Below are positions 42,596 through 51,215 of a stretch of 64,000 bases of DNA, one piece after another. A program made the translations under genes and the position numbers. The stretch is from Natronobeatus ordinarius (GTDB taxonomy: Archaea; Halobacteriota; Halobacteria; Halobacteriales; Natrialbaceae), in the NCBI RefSeq assembly GCF_024362485.1, contig NZ_CP101456.1, positions 1,426,001-1,490,000 of the forward strand, in the 5' to 3' direction. How positions within the stretch are numbered: position 1 is the stretch's first letter; each line of letters begins with the position of its first letter. The notes under the pieces were generated by a model. That model searched no databases. It was not told the origin of the DNA and saw only the letters and a list, made by a program, of their open reading frames with translations.

Positions 42596-43414
42596 ATGGC
42601 GACGCTTCCAGCCGTCTCGTTTCTCGCTCACGCCGCCCAGCCGACCGACGCCGGAAACGTCGACCTGCTGGTTTTTCTCCTCATCGGCCTGCTGGCGGGC
42701 GCTCACTGTCTGGGCATGTGTGGCCCGCTCGTGACGGCCTACGCCGATCGGTTCGGAGGAAGTACCGAGGATCGGCGGTCCAACGCGCTGACGACCTACG
42801 AGGTCAGACAGCACACCCTGTTCAACCTCGGACGGGCGGCGAGCTACGCCCTGATCGGCGGCCTCTTCGCGCTCGTCGGCGCGATCGCCTTCGCCTCCGC
42901 CGATCAGGTCGTCGCGGCCGGTGACACCGTCCGGGGATCGGTCGGCATCCTCGTCGGGATCGCGATCATCGCCAGTGGCCTCTACTACCTCCGCGGCAGC
43001 GCCGGCATCCCCCACGGCATCCCGGTCGTCGGACCCGCGTTCGGGTGGGTCTCCGGCCTGTTGGCGAGTCGGATCGACCGCCTGGCGAACTCGCCGGGCA
43101 TTGTCGGCCTGGGCGCGATTCACGGCCTGCTCCCCTGCCCGATCATCTACCCGGCGTACCTCTACGCGTTCGCCCTCGGCGACCCCCTCAGGGCTGCGCT
43201 GTCGCTCGGGATCCTCGGGATCGGAACGATCCCGGCGCTGTTCATCTACGGGACGATGCTCGGCTCACTGAGTACGACCAACCGCGTGCGACTCCACCGC
43301 GCACTCGGCGTCGCCTTCCTCGTCCTCGGCTACGTCCCGCTCCAGCACGGACTGATGGTCCTCGGGATCGTCCACCTCCCACACCCGCCGCTGCCGTTCT
43401 ACCAGCCGCTGTAA
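42596..43414 (+). CDS. SafE/CcoH-like membrane protein (copper handling)
   Basis: 272 residues with six or more helices. The motif LLAGAHCLGMCGPLVTAYAD is the H-C-x3-C-G-P signature of the TauE/SafE-like subgroup linked to cytochrome oxidase copper insertion, repeated in weaker form as LGAIHGLLPCPIIYPAYLYA. Start ATG 42596 lies 7 nt after the previous stop. With the P-type ATPase 9 nt downstream it resembles the ccoG-H-I-S accessory set of cbb3 oxidases. Confidence 0.78.
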   Translation: MATLPAVSFLAHAAQPTDAGNVDLLVFLLIGLLAGAHCLGMCGPLVTAYADRFGGSTEDRRSNALTTYEVRQHTLFNLGRAASYALIGGLFALVGAIAFASADQVVAAGDTVRGSVGILVGIAIIASGLYYLRGSAGIPHGIPVVGPAFGWVSGLLASRIDRLANSPGIVGLGAIHGLLPCPIIYPAYLYAFALGDPLRAALSLGILGIGTIPALFIYGTMLGSLSTTNRVRLHRALGVAFLVLGYVPLQHGLMVLGIVHLPHPPLPFYQPL

Positions 43415-43423
43415 CGAACTCCG

Positions 43424-45814
43424 ATGAGTCAGGACACCCAACAGGTTCCAGGAGACGACCGCACCGCTCGAGGCTGCTCGCTGTGTGACCTCCCGGTCCC
43501 CGAGGTGCCGATCACCGACCCCGACGTCGACGGCGCCTTCTGCTGTCGGGGCTGTCTCGAGGTCCAGCGCGCGCTCGGCGACGTCGAGGGCGACGAAGCC
43601 GAGGCGATCGAAGCGGCGCTCGAGGACGAGGGGACCGACCTCGAGGACGTCGAGGGCGAGACCGCCTTCTTCGCCGTCGACGGCATGCACTGTGCGACCT
43701 GCGAGGCGTTCCTCGAGGGGCGGGCGACGACGGTCGAGGGGATCCACGCCGCGGAAGCGAGCTACGCCAGCGACGCCGTCCGACTCGTCTACGATCCGGA
43801 CGCCGTCGACCAGACGCAGTTACCCGACGTCCTCTCCGGATTTGGATACATCGCGCGCGAGCGCGGCGCAGGTGACGACGACGAACCGCCCGAAGCCGCC
43901 CTGGTGAAGTTCTTAGCCGGCGGCGGCATGTTCGGGATGATGGTGATGCTGTGGTACGTCCTCTTTCTGTACCCCACCTACTTCGGCTACGATCCGATCG
44001 TCGAGTTCGGAACCTACGACCGACTCTACATCTTCTCCCAGATCTGGCTGTTCACCTCGTTCGTGCTGTTTTACACCGGCTATCCGATCCTCCGCGGGGC
44101 GTACGTGAGCCTCAGAGCGGGGATGCCCAACATGGACCTGCTGGTGTCAGTCGCGGCGCTCGCCGCCTACGCCTACAGCACGCTCGCGATGGTCGCCGGA
44201 CGGACCGACCTCTACTTCGACGTCTCGGTCGCGATCATCCTCGTCGTGACTGGCGGGACCTACTACGAGGGCGTCGTCAAGCGCCGCGCTGCGGGCCTCC
44301 TCTCGGAACTCACCGAGAGCCAGGTCGAGGAGGCGAGACGCGCCGACGACGGCGAGACCGTTCCAGTCGGTGAGATCGGGCCCGGAGAACGGCTCCTGGT
44401 CAAAGCCGGCGAACGCGTCCCCCTCGACGGGACGGTGCTCGAGGGCGAAGCCGCCGTCGACGAGTCGCTCGTCACCGGCGAGTCCCTTCCCGTGGGCAAA
44501 GTGCCGGGTGATCCGGTGCGAGGCGGAACGGTCGTCACTGACGCGCCGCTGGTCGTCGAAGTCGGCGAGGACGCCGAGAGCACGCTGGACCGGCTCATCG
44601 AGCTCCTCTGGACGATCCAGAGCTCGCGGCCGGGCGTCCAGCGGCTGGCCGACAAACTCGCGACGATCTTCGTCCCGCTGGTGCTCGTCGTCGCGACGAT
44701 CGTGACCGCGTGGCTGCTGGTCACCGGGGCGGGCGTCACGGCGGCGTTACTCGTCGGACTCACCGTCCTGATCGTCTCCTGTCCCTGCGCGCTCGGGCTC
44801 GCGACGCCGCTCGCGATCGCCTCGGGCGTCCAGTCGGCCGCGAGACGCGGCATCGTCGTCGCCGCCGAGACGATCTTCGAGGACGCCCCCGAGGTCGACG
44901 TCGTCGCCCTCGACAAGACGGGGACGCTCACGGAAGGCTCGATGTCCGTCGAGGGAGTGTTCGCCGACGACGGGAACGACCCCGACGACCTCCTCCGACG
45001 CGCCGCGGCCGTCGAACGGCTCTCCGAACACCCCATCGCCGCCGCCATCGCCGAGTACGCCCCCGAGACGGGCGTCGACGTCGACGGTTTCGAGCGCGAC
45101 CGACGGGGCGTCACGGGCGTCGTCGACAGCGACCGCGTCGTCGTCGGCCATCCCGACCTGCTTCGCGAACGCGACCTCACGATCCCCGACTCGCTCGCAG
45201 AGCGGATCGCGGCTGTACGGGACGACGGCGACGTCCCCGTCGTCGTCGGCTGGGACGGCTGCGCCCGCGGCGTGATCGTCGTCGGCGACGCCCCGCGCGA
45301 GGAGTGGAAAGACGCCGTCGAAACCCTCTCCCGTGGCCGCGAGATCGTCGTCATCACCGGCGACGAGGGCGCGGCCGCGGATCGGTTCCGCGACGTCGAC
45401 GGCGTCGACGAGGTGTTCGCGGGCGTCCCGCCGGAGGCCAAAGCCGAGACCGTCCGCCGCCTGCGCTCGCGCGGGACCGTCGCGATGGTCGGCGATGGAA
45501 GCAACGACGCACCCGCGCTGGCGGCCGCCGACGTCGGCATCGCCCTCGGGAGCGGCACGAAACTCGCCACCGACGCCGCCGACGCCGTCATCGTCTCCGA
45601 CGACCTCGGCTCGGTCGCCGAGACCTTCGAGATCGCCGGGGGAACACACCGCCGCATCCGCCAGAACCTCGGCTGGGCGTTCGTCTACAACGCCATCGCC
45701 ATCCCGCTGGCGATCACCGGCCTGCTCAACCCCTTCCTCGCCGCCGTCGCGATGGCCACGAGCAGTACCCTCGTCGTGCTCAACTCCTCGCGGTCGCTCG
45801 GGCCGAAGCGGTGA
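43424..45814 (+). CDS. Copper-transporting P-type ATPase (CcoI/CopA-like)
   Basis: 796 residues. N-terminal zinc-like Cys cluster (GCSLCDLPV; FCCRGCLEV), a heavy-metal domain with C90-x-x-C93 (MHCATC), eight helices, the transport motif CPC (453-455) in VSCPCALGLATP, phosphorylation site D497 (DKTGTLT), and MVGDGSNDAPALAAAD in the hinge. The N-terminal extra Cys cluster plus HMA is the CcoI/FixI layout that feeds copper to terminal oxidases. Context beside the ba3 operon supports that over simple detoxification. Confidence 0.9.
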   Translation: MSQDTQQVPGDDRTARGCSLCDLPVPEVPITDPDVDGAFCCRGCLEVQRALGDVEGDEAEAIEAALEDEGTDLEDVEGETAFFAVDGMHCATCEAFLEGRATTVEGIHAAEASYASDAVRLVYDPDAVDQTQLPDVLSGFGYIARERGAGDDDEPPEAALVKFLAGGGMFGMMVMLWYVLFLYPTYFGYDPIVEFGTYDRLYIFSQIWLFTSFVLFYTGYPILRGAYVSLRAGMPNMDLLVSVAALAAYAYSTLAMVAGRTDLYFDVSVAIILVVTGGTYYEGVVKRRAAGLLSELTESQVEEARRADDGETVPVGEIGPGERLLVKAGERVPLDGTVLEGEAAVDESLVTGESLPVGKVPGDPVRGGTVVTDAPLVVEVGEDAESTLDRLIELLWTIQSSRPGVQRLADKLATIFVPLVLVVATIVTAWLLVTGAGVTAALLVGLTVLIVSCPCALGLATPLAIASGVQSAARRGIVVAAETIFEDAPEVDVVALDKTGTLTEGSMSVEGVFADDGNDPDDLLRRAAAVERLSEHPIAAAIAEYAPETGVDVDGFERDRRGVTGVVDSDRVVVGHPDLLRERDLTIPDSLAERIAAVRDDGDVPVVVGWDGCARGVIVVGDAPREEWKDAVETLSRGREIVVITGDEGAAADRFRDVDGVDEVFAGVPPEAKAETVRRLRSRGTVAMVGDGSNDAPALAAADVGIALGSGTKLATDAADAVIVSDDLGSVAETFEIAGGTHRRIRQNLGWAFVYNAIAIPLAITGLLNPFLAAVAMATSSTLVVLNSSRSLGPKR

Positions 45815-45835
45815 GCAAAGGGGCGACGCTTCGGC

Positions 45836-47017
45836 TCACGTGACCGTGAACCGACGACCGGCCTCCCGTCGGAACCCGTACAGCTCGCCCCCATCGACGA
45901 CGACGAGGCGATCCTCGAGCAAGAAGAGATCGCCCGAACAGCCGACGTCGTCGGGGAGCGTGGCCGCCCACCGTTCTTCGCCCGCCGTCGTGACCGCGAC
46001 GAGTCCGCACTCGGCACCGCCCACGCCTCGGCGGCGCCCGTAGACCCCTTCCTGGTCGGCGACGATCTCGCCGAAGAACGACGACTCGAGCATCCACGCG
46101 CGTTCGCCGCTCGCGACGTCGACGGCCAGCAACTCCCCGCCCGAAGCGAGATACAGACGGTCATCGACGACGATCGGCGGCTCGCGGATTCGGCCGCCGG
46201 CCTCGAGCGTGACCCACCGCTCGCCCGCCTCGTCGACGCCCCACACGACGCCGTCGCCGGCCGGCTCGAGGCCGACGAGCACGCCGTTATCGACCGGCTC
46301 GAGCCACTGGGGATCCGACGGGAGCGAGTGCGCCGTCCGCTCGTCCCCGTTGGCGTCGAGGCGGGAGAGGGTCGGCTCGTCTCCATCGGTGCTCAGCCAG
46401 ATAGAACCGCCGGCGACGGTGACGTCCGTGACGCCGTCGAACGAGCGCTCCTCGAACGACAGTTCGAGCAGCCGGTCGCCTGAACCAGCGTCGAACGCGA
46501 GGAGTCCGTCGTCGTGGACGCCGACCACGAGGCCGTCGCCAGCGACCAGCTCGAGGGGGTCTCCCTCACGGCCTGCCGTCCACCGCGTCGCGTTCTCGTC
46601 GGCTTCGGTTTCCTCGCGCTCGTCGGGCCACTCGAGGGCCGTCACGTCGCCGTCCTCGAGCGGAACGTAGATGCCGTCGGCCGTCAGGGCGGGCTCGCCG
46701 TCGCACTGGGCGTCGGTCGTCACGCTCCGCCCCTCGCCGGCCGCATCGTAGACGGTGACGCGGGCGTCGCGGACGTCGACCCACCGACCGGCGTCGAAGT
46801 CGTGCGTCCGGCCGCTCCGGTTCTGGATCGCGACGAGGCGGTCGCGGGCGGCGAACCACCGTCGGTCCCCGGACCGCCCCGGTATCCCGCCGCTTCCGAC
46901 CCGTTCCGTCCACTCGAGTTCGCCGGCCCCGGGCTGGTAGCCACAGCCCGCGAACCCGGCCGCGAGCCCCGTTCCGACGGTGGCCAGCAGCCGCCTGCGT
47001 CCGAACCGATCGGTCAC
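45836..47017 (-). CDS. Exported PQQ-like beta-propeller lipoprotein
   Basis: 393 residues. Tat-lipoprotein signal: FGRRRLLATVGTGLAAGFAG then C. The rest is a beta-propeller with repeats such as GDGLVVGVHDDGLLAFDAGS, VVDDRLYLASGGELLAVDVA and DLFLLEDRLVVVDGGELYGF, typical of PQQ/BamB-like folds. Binding or scaffold role outside the membrane; no substrate can be named. Starts with GTG 47017, overlapping the htpX stop by 4 nt, so they form an operon. Confidence 0.8.
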   Translation of the reverse strand: MTDRFGRRRLLATVGTGLAAGFAGCGYQPGAGELEWTERVGSGGIPGRSGDRRWFAARDRLVAIQNRSGRTHDFDAGRWVDVRDARVTVYDAAGEGRSVTTDAQCDGEPALTADGIYVPLEDGDVTALEWPDEREETEADENATRWTAGREGDPLELVAGDGLVVGVHDDGLLAFDAGSGDRLLELSFEERSFDGVTDVTVAGGSIWLSTDGDEPTLSRLDANGDERTAHSLPSDPQWLEPVDNGVLVGLEPAGDGVVWGVDEAGERWVTLEAGGRIREPPIVVDDRLYLASGGELLAVDVASGERAWMLESSFFGEIVADQEGVYGRRRGVGGAECGLVAVTTAGEERWAATLPDDVGCSGDLFLLEDRLVVVDGGELYGFRREAGRRFTVT

Positions 47018-48069
47018 ACCGCGTGCACCCCCGTTCTGGCGAGCTCCCGCAGTCGCTCGATCCGCGCCTCCGTCGGTGGATGCGTGTTCGGGAAGATGTC
47101 GGTGCTGATCAGCTCCTTCGAGCCGAACGCCCGCGACTCGAGCGGGGCGAGGTAGAGCGCCTCCGCACCACCGTCGTACTTTCGGAGGTCTTCGTCCGGC
47201 ACCTCCGGCATCGTCTCGTCGATCTTCTCGAGTGCGCTCGCGAGCGCGCCGGGCGAACCGGTCAGCTTGGCGGCGGCCTGGTCGGCGGCGTACTCGCGCT
47301 GTCGGGAAAGCACCTGATACAGCAGGACGCTCCCGACCCAGAACATCGCCGAGACGGTGAGCGTGAGGACGGCACAGACGACGATCACGACGACCACGAC
47401 TGCGATCCCCCGGCCGTCCCGGCTCCCGCCGCTCGAGCCGCCGGCACCGGCGCCGAGCAGTCGGAACAGCCCGTAGAGGACGTAGAAGGCGGCGATCGCG
47501 AGGTAGTAGGTGAGCGTCGGCAACAGCCACGCGACAGTCATCAGGCTCGCGTCACGGTTCTTGAGGTGGGCGACCTCGTGTGCCAGGACCGCCTCGAGTT
47601 CGGCGTCGGAGAGCAACTCGAGCAACCCAGTCGAGACCACGACGGTTCCCGACTCCGCGGTGCCGACCGCGAACGCGTTCGGCAACTCGGTGTCGATCAC
47701 CGCCACGTCGGGCGTCGGCGCGTCGGCCTGTGCGGCGAGTCGGGTCACCCTCGCGTGGAGCTCCCGATACTCGGTCTCGGAAACGCGACGGGCGCCGACG
47801 GAGTCGAGCACCGCCGTCGGTCCGTACCGATACTGGACAGCGAGCCCACCGAGGACGACGACCGAGAGCACGAGCGGATCGACGTAGAATTCGCCGTGAT
47901 ACGGACGCTCGTTCGCCCACTCGAGCAGCGCGATCCCGACGGTGTTCGCGAGGAAGACGAAGGTGTAGACGAACGCGAACGGGAGCGCGACCACGAGCGC
48001 GAGCGCGAGGACCATCCGGACGCGAAGCTCGCGGTCGGGCTCGAGTCGAGCGAGGCGAGTGTCGAACAT
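47014..48069 (-). CDS. htpX: HtpX-like M48 metalloprotease
   Basis: 351 residues. The zinc-binding HEVAH is at residues 164-168 with the third ligand Glu in the later REYAADQAAAKLTGSP. Membrane helices at about 20-50, 60-80, and two more after the active site (SLMTVAWLLPTLTYYLAIAA; AVVVVVIVVCAVLTLTVSAM). Membrane-protein quality control is the known role. The coupled lipoprotein gene follows. Confidence 0.92.
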   Translation of the reverse strand: MFDTRLARLEPDRELRVRMVLALALVVALPFAFVYTFVFLANTVGIALLEWANERPYHGEFYVDPLVLSVVVLGGLAVQYRYGPTAVLDSVGARRVSETEYRELHARVTRLAAQADAPTPDVAVIDTELPNAFAVGTAESGTVVVSTGLLELLSDAELEAVLAHEVAHLKNRDASLMTVAWLLPTLTYYLAIAAFYVLYGLFRLLGAGAGGSSGGSRDGRGIAVVVVVIVVCAVLTLTVSAMFWVGSVLLYQVLSRQREYAADQAAAKLTGSPGALASALEKIDETMPEVPDEDLRKYDGGAEALYLAPLESRAFGSKELISTDIFPNTHPPTEARIERLRELARTGVHAV

Positions 48070-48276
48070 GTGAGGGCGGGCTCGAGCGGGGCGGAGACGA
48101 CGGCGAGTAGGCGTCGCGTTCGGTTACCGAATGGTACGGTCGGTCTAGAAGTAAATTCTTCGATAAAGACAGCAACTCGGTGCACAGTGGTGGCTCGTAC
48201 GGATTGCTGTACCGAGTGACCGGCGCGATCGGGGACGGTTCGCGACTGCGCCGGGAGCTGACGACAGCAGTTCGTA

Positions 48277-48726
48277 TCAGGCGCTGAGCGAGGGCGTCCG
48301 TTCCCGTTCGTCCTCGCTCGAGTGGAGATCGAAGTCCGCCCGCAGGGCGGCGATCGCCTCCTCGGGGTCGGTCTTCGAGTCGAAGACGCGGTCGAACCCG
48401 AGCTCGCGGAAGAACGCCCGGGTCTCGGCGAAGTCGTCCTGTCCGACTGCGAGGTTGCCACCGATGTACGTGACGACGTCGAGATCGGCTTCCTCGATCC
48501 GTTCGTGGAACCCCTCACAGTCCTGCTTGGCGTGGCCGTACAGCGAGGAGACGAGGATCGCCTCGGCGTCGTGGGCCGCTGCGGCCTCGACGAACTCCTC
48601 CTGGGAGGTCTGCATGCCGAGGTTGACGACGTCGAATCCGCTCGCCGACAGCGCCTGTTCCAGAATCGTGATCCCAACGACGTGGGCGTCGGATCCGATC
48701 ACACCGAGGATGACTTTCGTCGCCAT
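48277..48726 (-). CDS. mamA: Methylaspartate (glutamate) mutase S subunit
   Basis: 149 residues. B12-binding fold: GVIGSDAHVVG with the D-x-H-x-x-G cobalamin motif at D13, H15, G18, then GFDVVNLGMQTSQEEFVEAA and LVSSLYGHAKQDCEGF. This is the small subunit of glutamate mutase, which converts glutamate to 3-methylaspartate in the methylaspartate cycle of acetate assimilation. No large subunit (mamB) or methylaspartase gene is adjacent. ATG 48726 is preferred to 48750 because the family begins MATKVILG. Confidence 0.85.
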   Translation of the reverse strand: MATKVILGVIGSDAHVVGITILEQALSASGFDVVNLGMQTSQEEFVEAAAAHDAEAILVSSLYGHAKQDCEGFHERIEEADLDVVTYIGGNLAVGQDDFAETRAFFRELGFDRVFDSKTDPEEAIAALRADFDLHSSEDERERTPSLSA

Positions 48727-48888
48727 GTAAGTACGTTCACGAAAGAACATGGACTACATAAACCTAATGATTCATAATTAGGGTGGGGGCGCGTATCGGG
48801 GACCGCAGGTAACGTCGTAAGGGAGTGGCTCACGGGCAAATCGAGTGATAATCAGATTCCGTAACCGTCCTCTGACGAGTAGTGCTCG

Positions 48889-49290
48889 TCAATCGCGATA
48901 GATGTCGACGTTTCGCCACCAGAACAGCACCCAGGCGAAGACGAAGCCGACGGCCATCGCGATCAGATCCGCAAGCATCGTGGGAACGCCCGTGTCGACG
49001 ACGGCGACGAGTGCGATCGACGAGCCCACGATCGTGCCGAGGAGCACGAACCCGACGTCGCCGGCGATTCGCGCCCTCGAGTGCTCCCGGTACTGCTGTC
49101 TGTGTCCGTCGAACCAGACGCGCATGTAGACGATCACGGGTGCCATCAGGGTGATAATCGTGACCACCTGATACGCTTCGGGCAACCCCCAGGGGAACAA
49201 CAGCAGGTGGTTGAGCAGCTGGCCGACGATCATCGCGATAAAGAGACCGATGAGCAGCCAGCCCCACCGGGGTAACGTCTCCGTATCCAT
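48889..49290 (-). CDS. Four-helix membrane protein
   Basis: 133 residues with hydrophobic segments at about 8-30 (GWLLIGLFIAMIVGQLLNHL), 40-56, 78-98 (VGFVLLGTIVGSSIALVAVV) and 105-128. No recognised family. Stand-alone between the winged-helix gene and mamA on the same strand. Confidence 0.65.
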   Translation of the reverse strand: MDTETLPRWGWLLIGLFIAMIVGQLLNHLLLFPWGLPEAYQVVTIITLMAPVIVYMRVWFDGHRQQYREHSRARIAGDVGFVLLGTIVGSSIALVAVVDTGVPTMLADLIAMAVGFVFAWVLFWWRNVDIYRD

Positions 49291-49341
49291 GCCCGTTCTC
49301 GTTCACCGAGAGAAAATAATCCTGCCGTTCTCGACCGTCCG

Positions 49342-49635
49342 TTACTCCGCGCAGCAGGCGTCTTCGTTCGGACACGAGTCGTCGACGCCACCGTCCGCCG
49401 TCACGGGCTCGGGGATCCGATATAAACTCTGTCGCGCGTCCGCAAAGTAGATGTCCTCGTCGACAATTCCGATGTTTCCGAGTCGCTCGAGTGCGTACCG
49501 CACCGTTCGTGCCGACAGCATCGACTCCTCGACGATCTGTTTCTGCGTCAGCGGCCCGTCGTACTCGAGCACTTTGAATACGAGTTTCGCACTCGGTGGC
49601 AGGTCGGCAATATCTTCACCGTCACTCTCTTCCAT
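49342..49635 (-). CDS. Winged-helix regulator with C-terminal cysteine cluster
   Basis: 97 residues. A MarR/TrmB-like winged helix: SAKLVFKVLEYDGPLTQKQI, then SARTVRYALERLGNIGIVDE and a wing DARQSLYRIPEP. The last residues (DSCPNEDACCAE) hold three cysteines, a possible metal or redox sensor. Such proteins in haloarchaea control many targets; none is named here. Confidence 0.75.
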   Translation of the reverse strand: MEESDGEDIADLPPSAKLVFKVLEYDGPLTQKQIVEESMLSARTVRYALERLGNIGIVDEDIYFADARQSLYRIPEPVTADGGVDDSCPNEDACCAE

Positions 49636-49853
49636 ACTACGATTCGAAAACTCCCAGTAGCATAAAAGTTGAGCCTTACAACAGTAGCGGCACTGACAGT
49701 AGCCGAGAACGCTCCCTCGTTACTCGTCGCCTCCGGCAGGGCCCTCGAGTTATGGACTTCGTGTTTGATATGTTGAACGATGCACGCGAGAGTTCGCGTG
49801 CGACCGGTGGGACCGGTCGCTCACGGGTTTGGATTCCGAGAAACGCCCGAGGC

Positions 49854-49927
49854 GGGATTTGAACCGAAGGAAGACGGTCCCACTCGGCCTCCGGCCTCGC
49901 GGGCTGCGACTTCCAGGGTTCAAATCC
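49854..49927. repeat. Palindromic T-arm-ended element, copy E2
   Basis: GGGATTTGAACC (49854-49865) opposes GGGTTCAAATCC (49916-49927). Inner part contains AAGACGGTCC and GCGGGCTGCGACTTCC-like words shared with copy E1. Its left arm is continuous with a 3' fragment of tRNA-Asp beginning at 49844. Confidence 0.65.
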
Positions 49928-49997
49928 GCTGTGCGGTTTTTCGAGAAACAGCGACTCGCTTCGCTCGTCGTGTTGTTTCTCGAGAAACGCCCGAGGC

Positions 49998-50068
49998 GGG
50001 ATTTGAACCGAAGCCAGACGTGCTCGCTCACTCCGTTCGCTGCGCGCGACTGGCAGGGCTCAAATCCC
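49998..50068. repeat. Palindromic T-arm-ended element, copy E3
   Basis: GGGATTTGAACC at the left and GGGCTCAAATCCC at the right (50056-50068), inner pair GCCAG / CTGGC. Nearly identical to E4, with only a few differences. Left arm continuous with a tRNA-Asp 3' fragment starting at 49988. Confidence 0.7.
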
Positions 50069-50143
50069 TTATCAGCGGTTCTCGAAATTCGGATGTTCGC
50101 GACCGGCAAAACCGGTCGCTCACGGAGTTGAATTTCGAGGAAG

Positions 50144-50216
50144 CGCCCGAGGCGGGATTTGAACCCGCGTCACGACCGTGACAGGGTCGTATGATGGGCC
50201 ACTACACCACCCGGGC
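50144..50216 (-). tRNA. tRNA-Asp (anticodon GTC), copy 1
   Basis: 73 nt cloverleaf on the minus strand: acceptor GCCCGGG (complement of 50210-50216) with CTCGGGC, discriminator G at 50144, anticodon loop CTGTCAC with GTC, T-arm GCGGG-TTCAAAT-CCCGC. Identical to the second copy 463 bp away, including about 37 bp of upstream flank. Confidence 0.97.
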
Positions 50217-50242
50217 TTGCAATTCTTCGTTGCCGAGTTGGC

Positions 50243-50250
50243 GTATTAAG
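50243..50250 (-). promoter_or_regulatory. TATA-like element of tRNA-Asp copy 1
   Basis: CTTAATAC on the minus strand, about 30 nt before the tRNA 5' end; the same element is found at the same distance from copy 2. Confidence 0.55.
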
Positions 50251-50460
50251 ACTTCCGTAATCGAATTTTTCAACGCTCAACAACGATTCAACTCGAGTCG
50301 AACCGTGAGAGCAAGAATATGTCAACCTACACGGCGTACTGATTGGTCCGCAGAACCTCGATCAGATCCACGCCCCACATCAGGATTTCTCGAAACTCGG
50401 ATCTCTGTGACCGAGGAGCCCGATCGCTCACGGAGTTGAAATCGAAGAAACGACCGAGGC

Positions 50461-50531
50461 GGGATTTGAACCGGAGCCAGACGTGCTCGCTCACGTCGTT
50501 CGCTGCGCGCGACTGGCAGGGCTCAAATCCC
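50461..50531. repeat. Palindromic T-arm-ended element, copy E4
   Basis: GGGATTTGAACC (50461-50472) opposes GGGCTCAAATCCC (50519-50531); inner GCCAG / CTGGC. Almost the same as E3. The adjoining tRNA-Asp 3' fragment starts at 50451 and has one change (CGACCGAG for CGCCCGAG). Confidence 0.7.
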
Positions 50532-50606
50532 GCTGTGTCCGTGTCTCGAAATTCGGATGTTCGCGACCGGTAAGACCGGTCGCTCACGGGTTTGGATTCC
50601 GAGAAA

Positions 50607-50679
50607 CGCCCGAGGCGGGATTTGAACCCGCGTCACGACCGTGACAGGGTCGTATGATGGGCCACTACACCACCCGGGC
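50607..50679 (-). tRNA. tRNA-Asp (anticodon GTC), copy 2
   Basis: 73 nt, identical to copy 1: acceptor GCCCGGG (complement of 50673-50679), anticodon GTC, T-arm as in copy 1, discriminator G at 50607. The identity extends about 37 bp upstream and ends abruptly, so the duplication or gene conversion is recent. Confidence 0.97.
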
Positions 50680-50987
50680 TTGCAATTCTTCGTTGCCGAG
50701 TTGGCGTATTAAGACTTTCCAATCGGGGTGCGTGTGGTACGTCGAACCGGGCCACGAACGACGCTCGAGTCGCATCACCGTCTCCTGATACCACACGTCA
50801 TTCTCCACAAGGGATATATACGAGAGTGGGCTACCTTCGAGTGTGAATGGGTATCCCGGTCAGGACCGCCCGGCCGGTTAGCGGTGCAACCGGCTCGAGT
50901 TAGTAACCGTTAAATGCCTGCCGCCGGTACGTCCCTGTAGTATCTCGTGACAGCCACTTCTCCCCCGTTAGCCAACGACACCGACAC
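50680..50987. promoter_or_regulatory. Region between tRNA-Asp and the RNA polymerase operon
   Basis: 308 bp with the tRNA-Asp promoter on the minus strand and two plus-strand promoter candidates: GATATATACG near 50813 and GTTAAATG at 50909-50916. The second would give a leader of about 45-50 nt before rpoH. Confidence 0.5.
50706..50713 (-). promoter_or_regulatory. TATA-like element of tRNA-Asp copy 2
   Basis: CTTAATAC on the minus strand, 30 nt before the tRNA 5' end. Confidence 0.55.
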
Positions 50988-51215
50988 ATGGTAGACGTAA
51001 GCCAACACGAACTCGTTCCAGAGCACACCGTCCTCGAGGAGGAGTCCCTCGAGGAAGTGCTCGAAGAGTACAACATCGACCGTACCGACTTGCCAAAGAT
51101 CAAACGGACCGACGCTGCCTTGCCCGACGAGGCAGAGGTCGGCGACGTTATCGAGATCGTTCGAGACTCACGAACGACAGAGCAGGCGGTCGTATACCGC
51201 CTCGTGGTAGAATAA
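50988..51215 (+). CDS. rpoH: DNA-directed RNA polymerase subunit H (Rpb5-like)
   Basis: 75 residues. The archaeal RpoH/Rpb5 C-terminal domain is complete: [20 protein letters not shown], then [20 protein letters not shown] and [20 protein letters not shown]. Part of the RNA polymerase jaw. Ends directly before the ATG of rpoB2 (no gap), first gene of the operon. Confidence 0.97.
   Translation: MVDVSQHELVPEHTVLEEESLEEVLEEYNIDRTDLPKIKRTDAALPDEAEVGDVIEIVRDSRTTEQAVVYRLVVE

Larger units (their letters stand above)
49636..50143. repeat. tRNA-Asp fragment array, left part
   Basis: 508 bp without a protein gene. Two fragments of the tRNA-Asp 3' end (from 49844 and from 49988) are each followed by a palindromic T-arm-ended element. 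Each unit is preceded by a GCGACCGG / CCGGTCGC hairpin and a short motif like CGAGAAACGCCCGAGGC. The unit hairpins lie downstream of the tRNA sequence on the minus strand, as terminators would. Confidence 0.6.
50217..50606. other. Spacer between the two tRNA-Asp genes
   Basis: 390 bp containing the promoter of copy 1, a GCTC/AT-rich middle part without a gene, one tRNA-Asp 3' fragment (from 50451) with palindromic copy E4, and the terminator-like hairpin of copy 2 (GCGACCGGTAAGACCGGTCG, 50563-50582). Confidence 0.5.

Noticed and set aside
49796-50600. Could the repeated units at the tRNA-Asp array be a CRISPR?
   Set aside because: Units differ in length, contain tRNA ends and inverted repeats, and lack regular spacers; no cas gene is present in the window.
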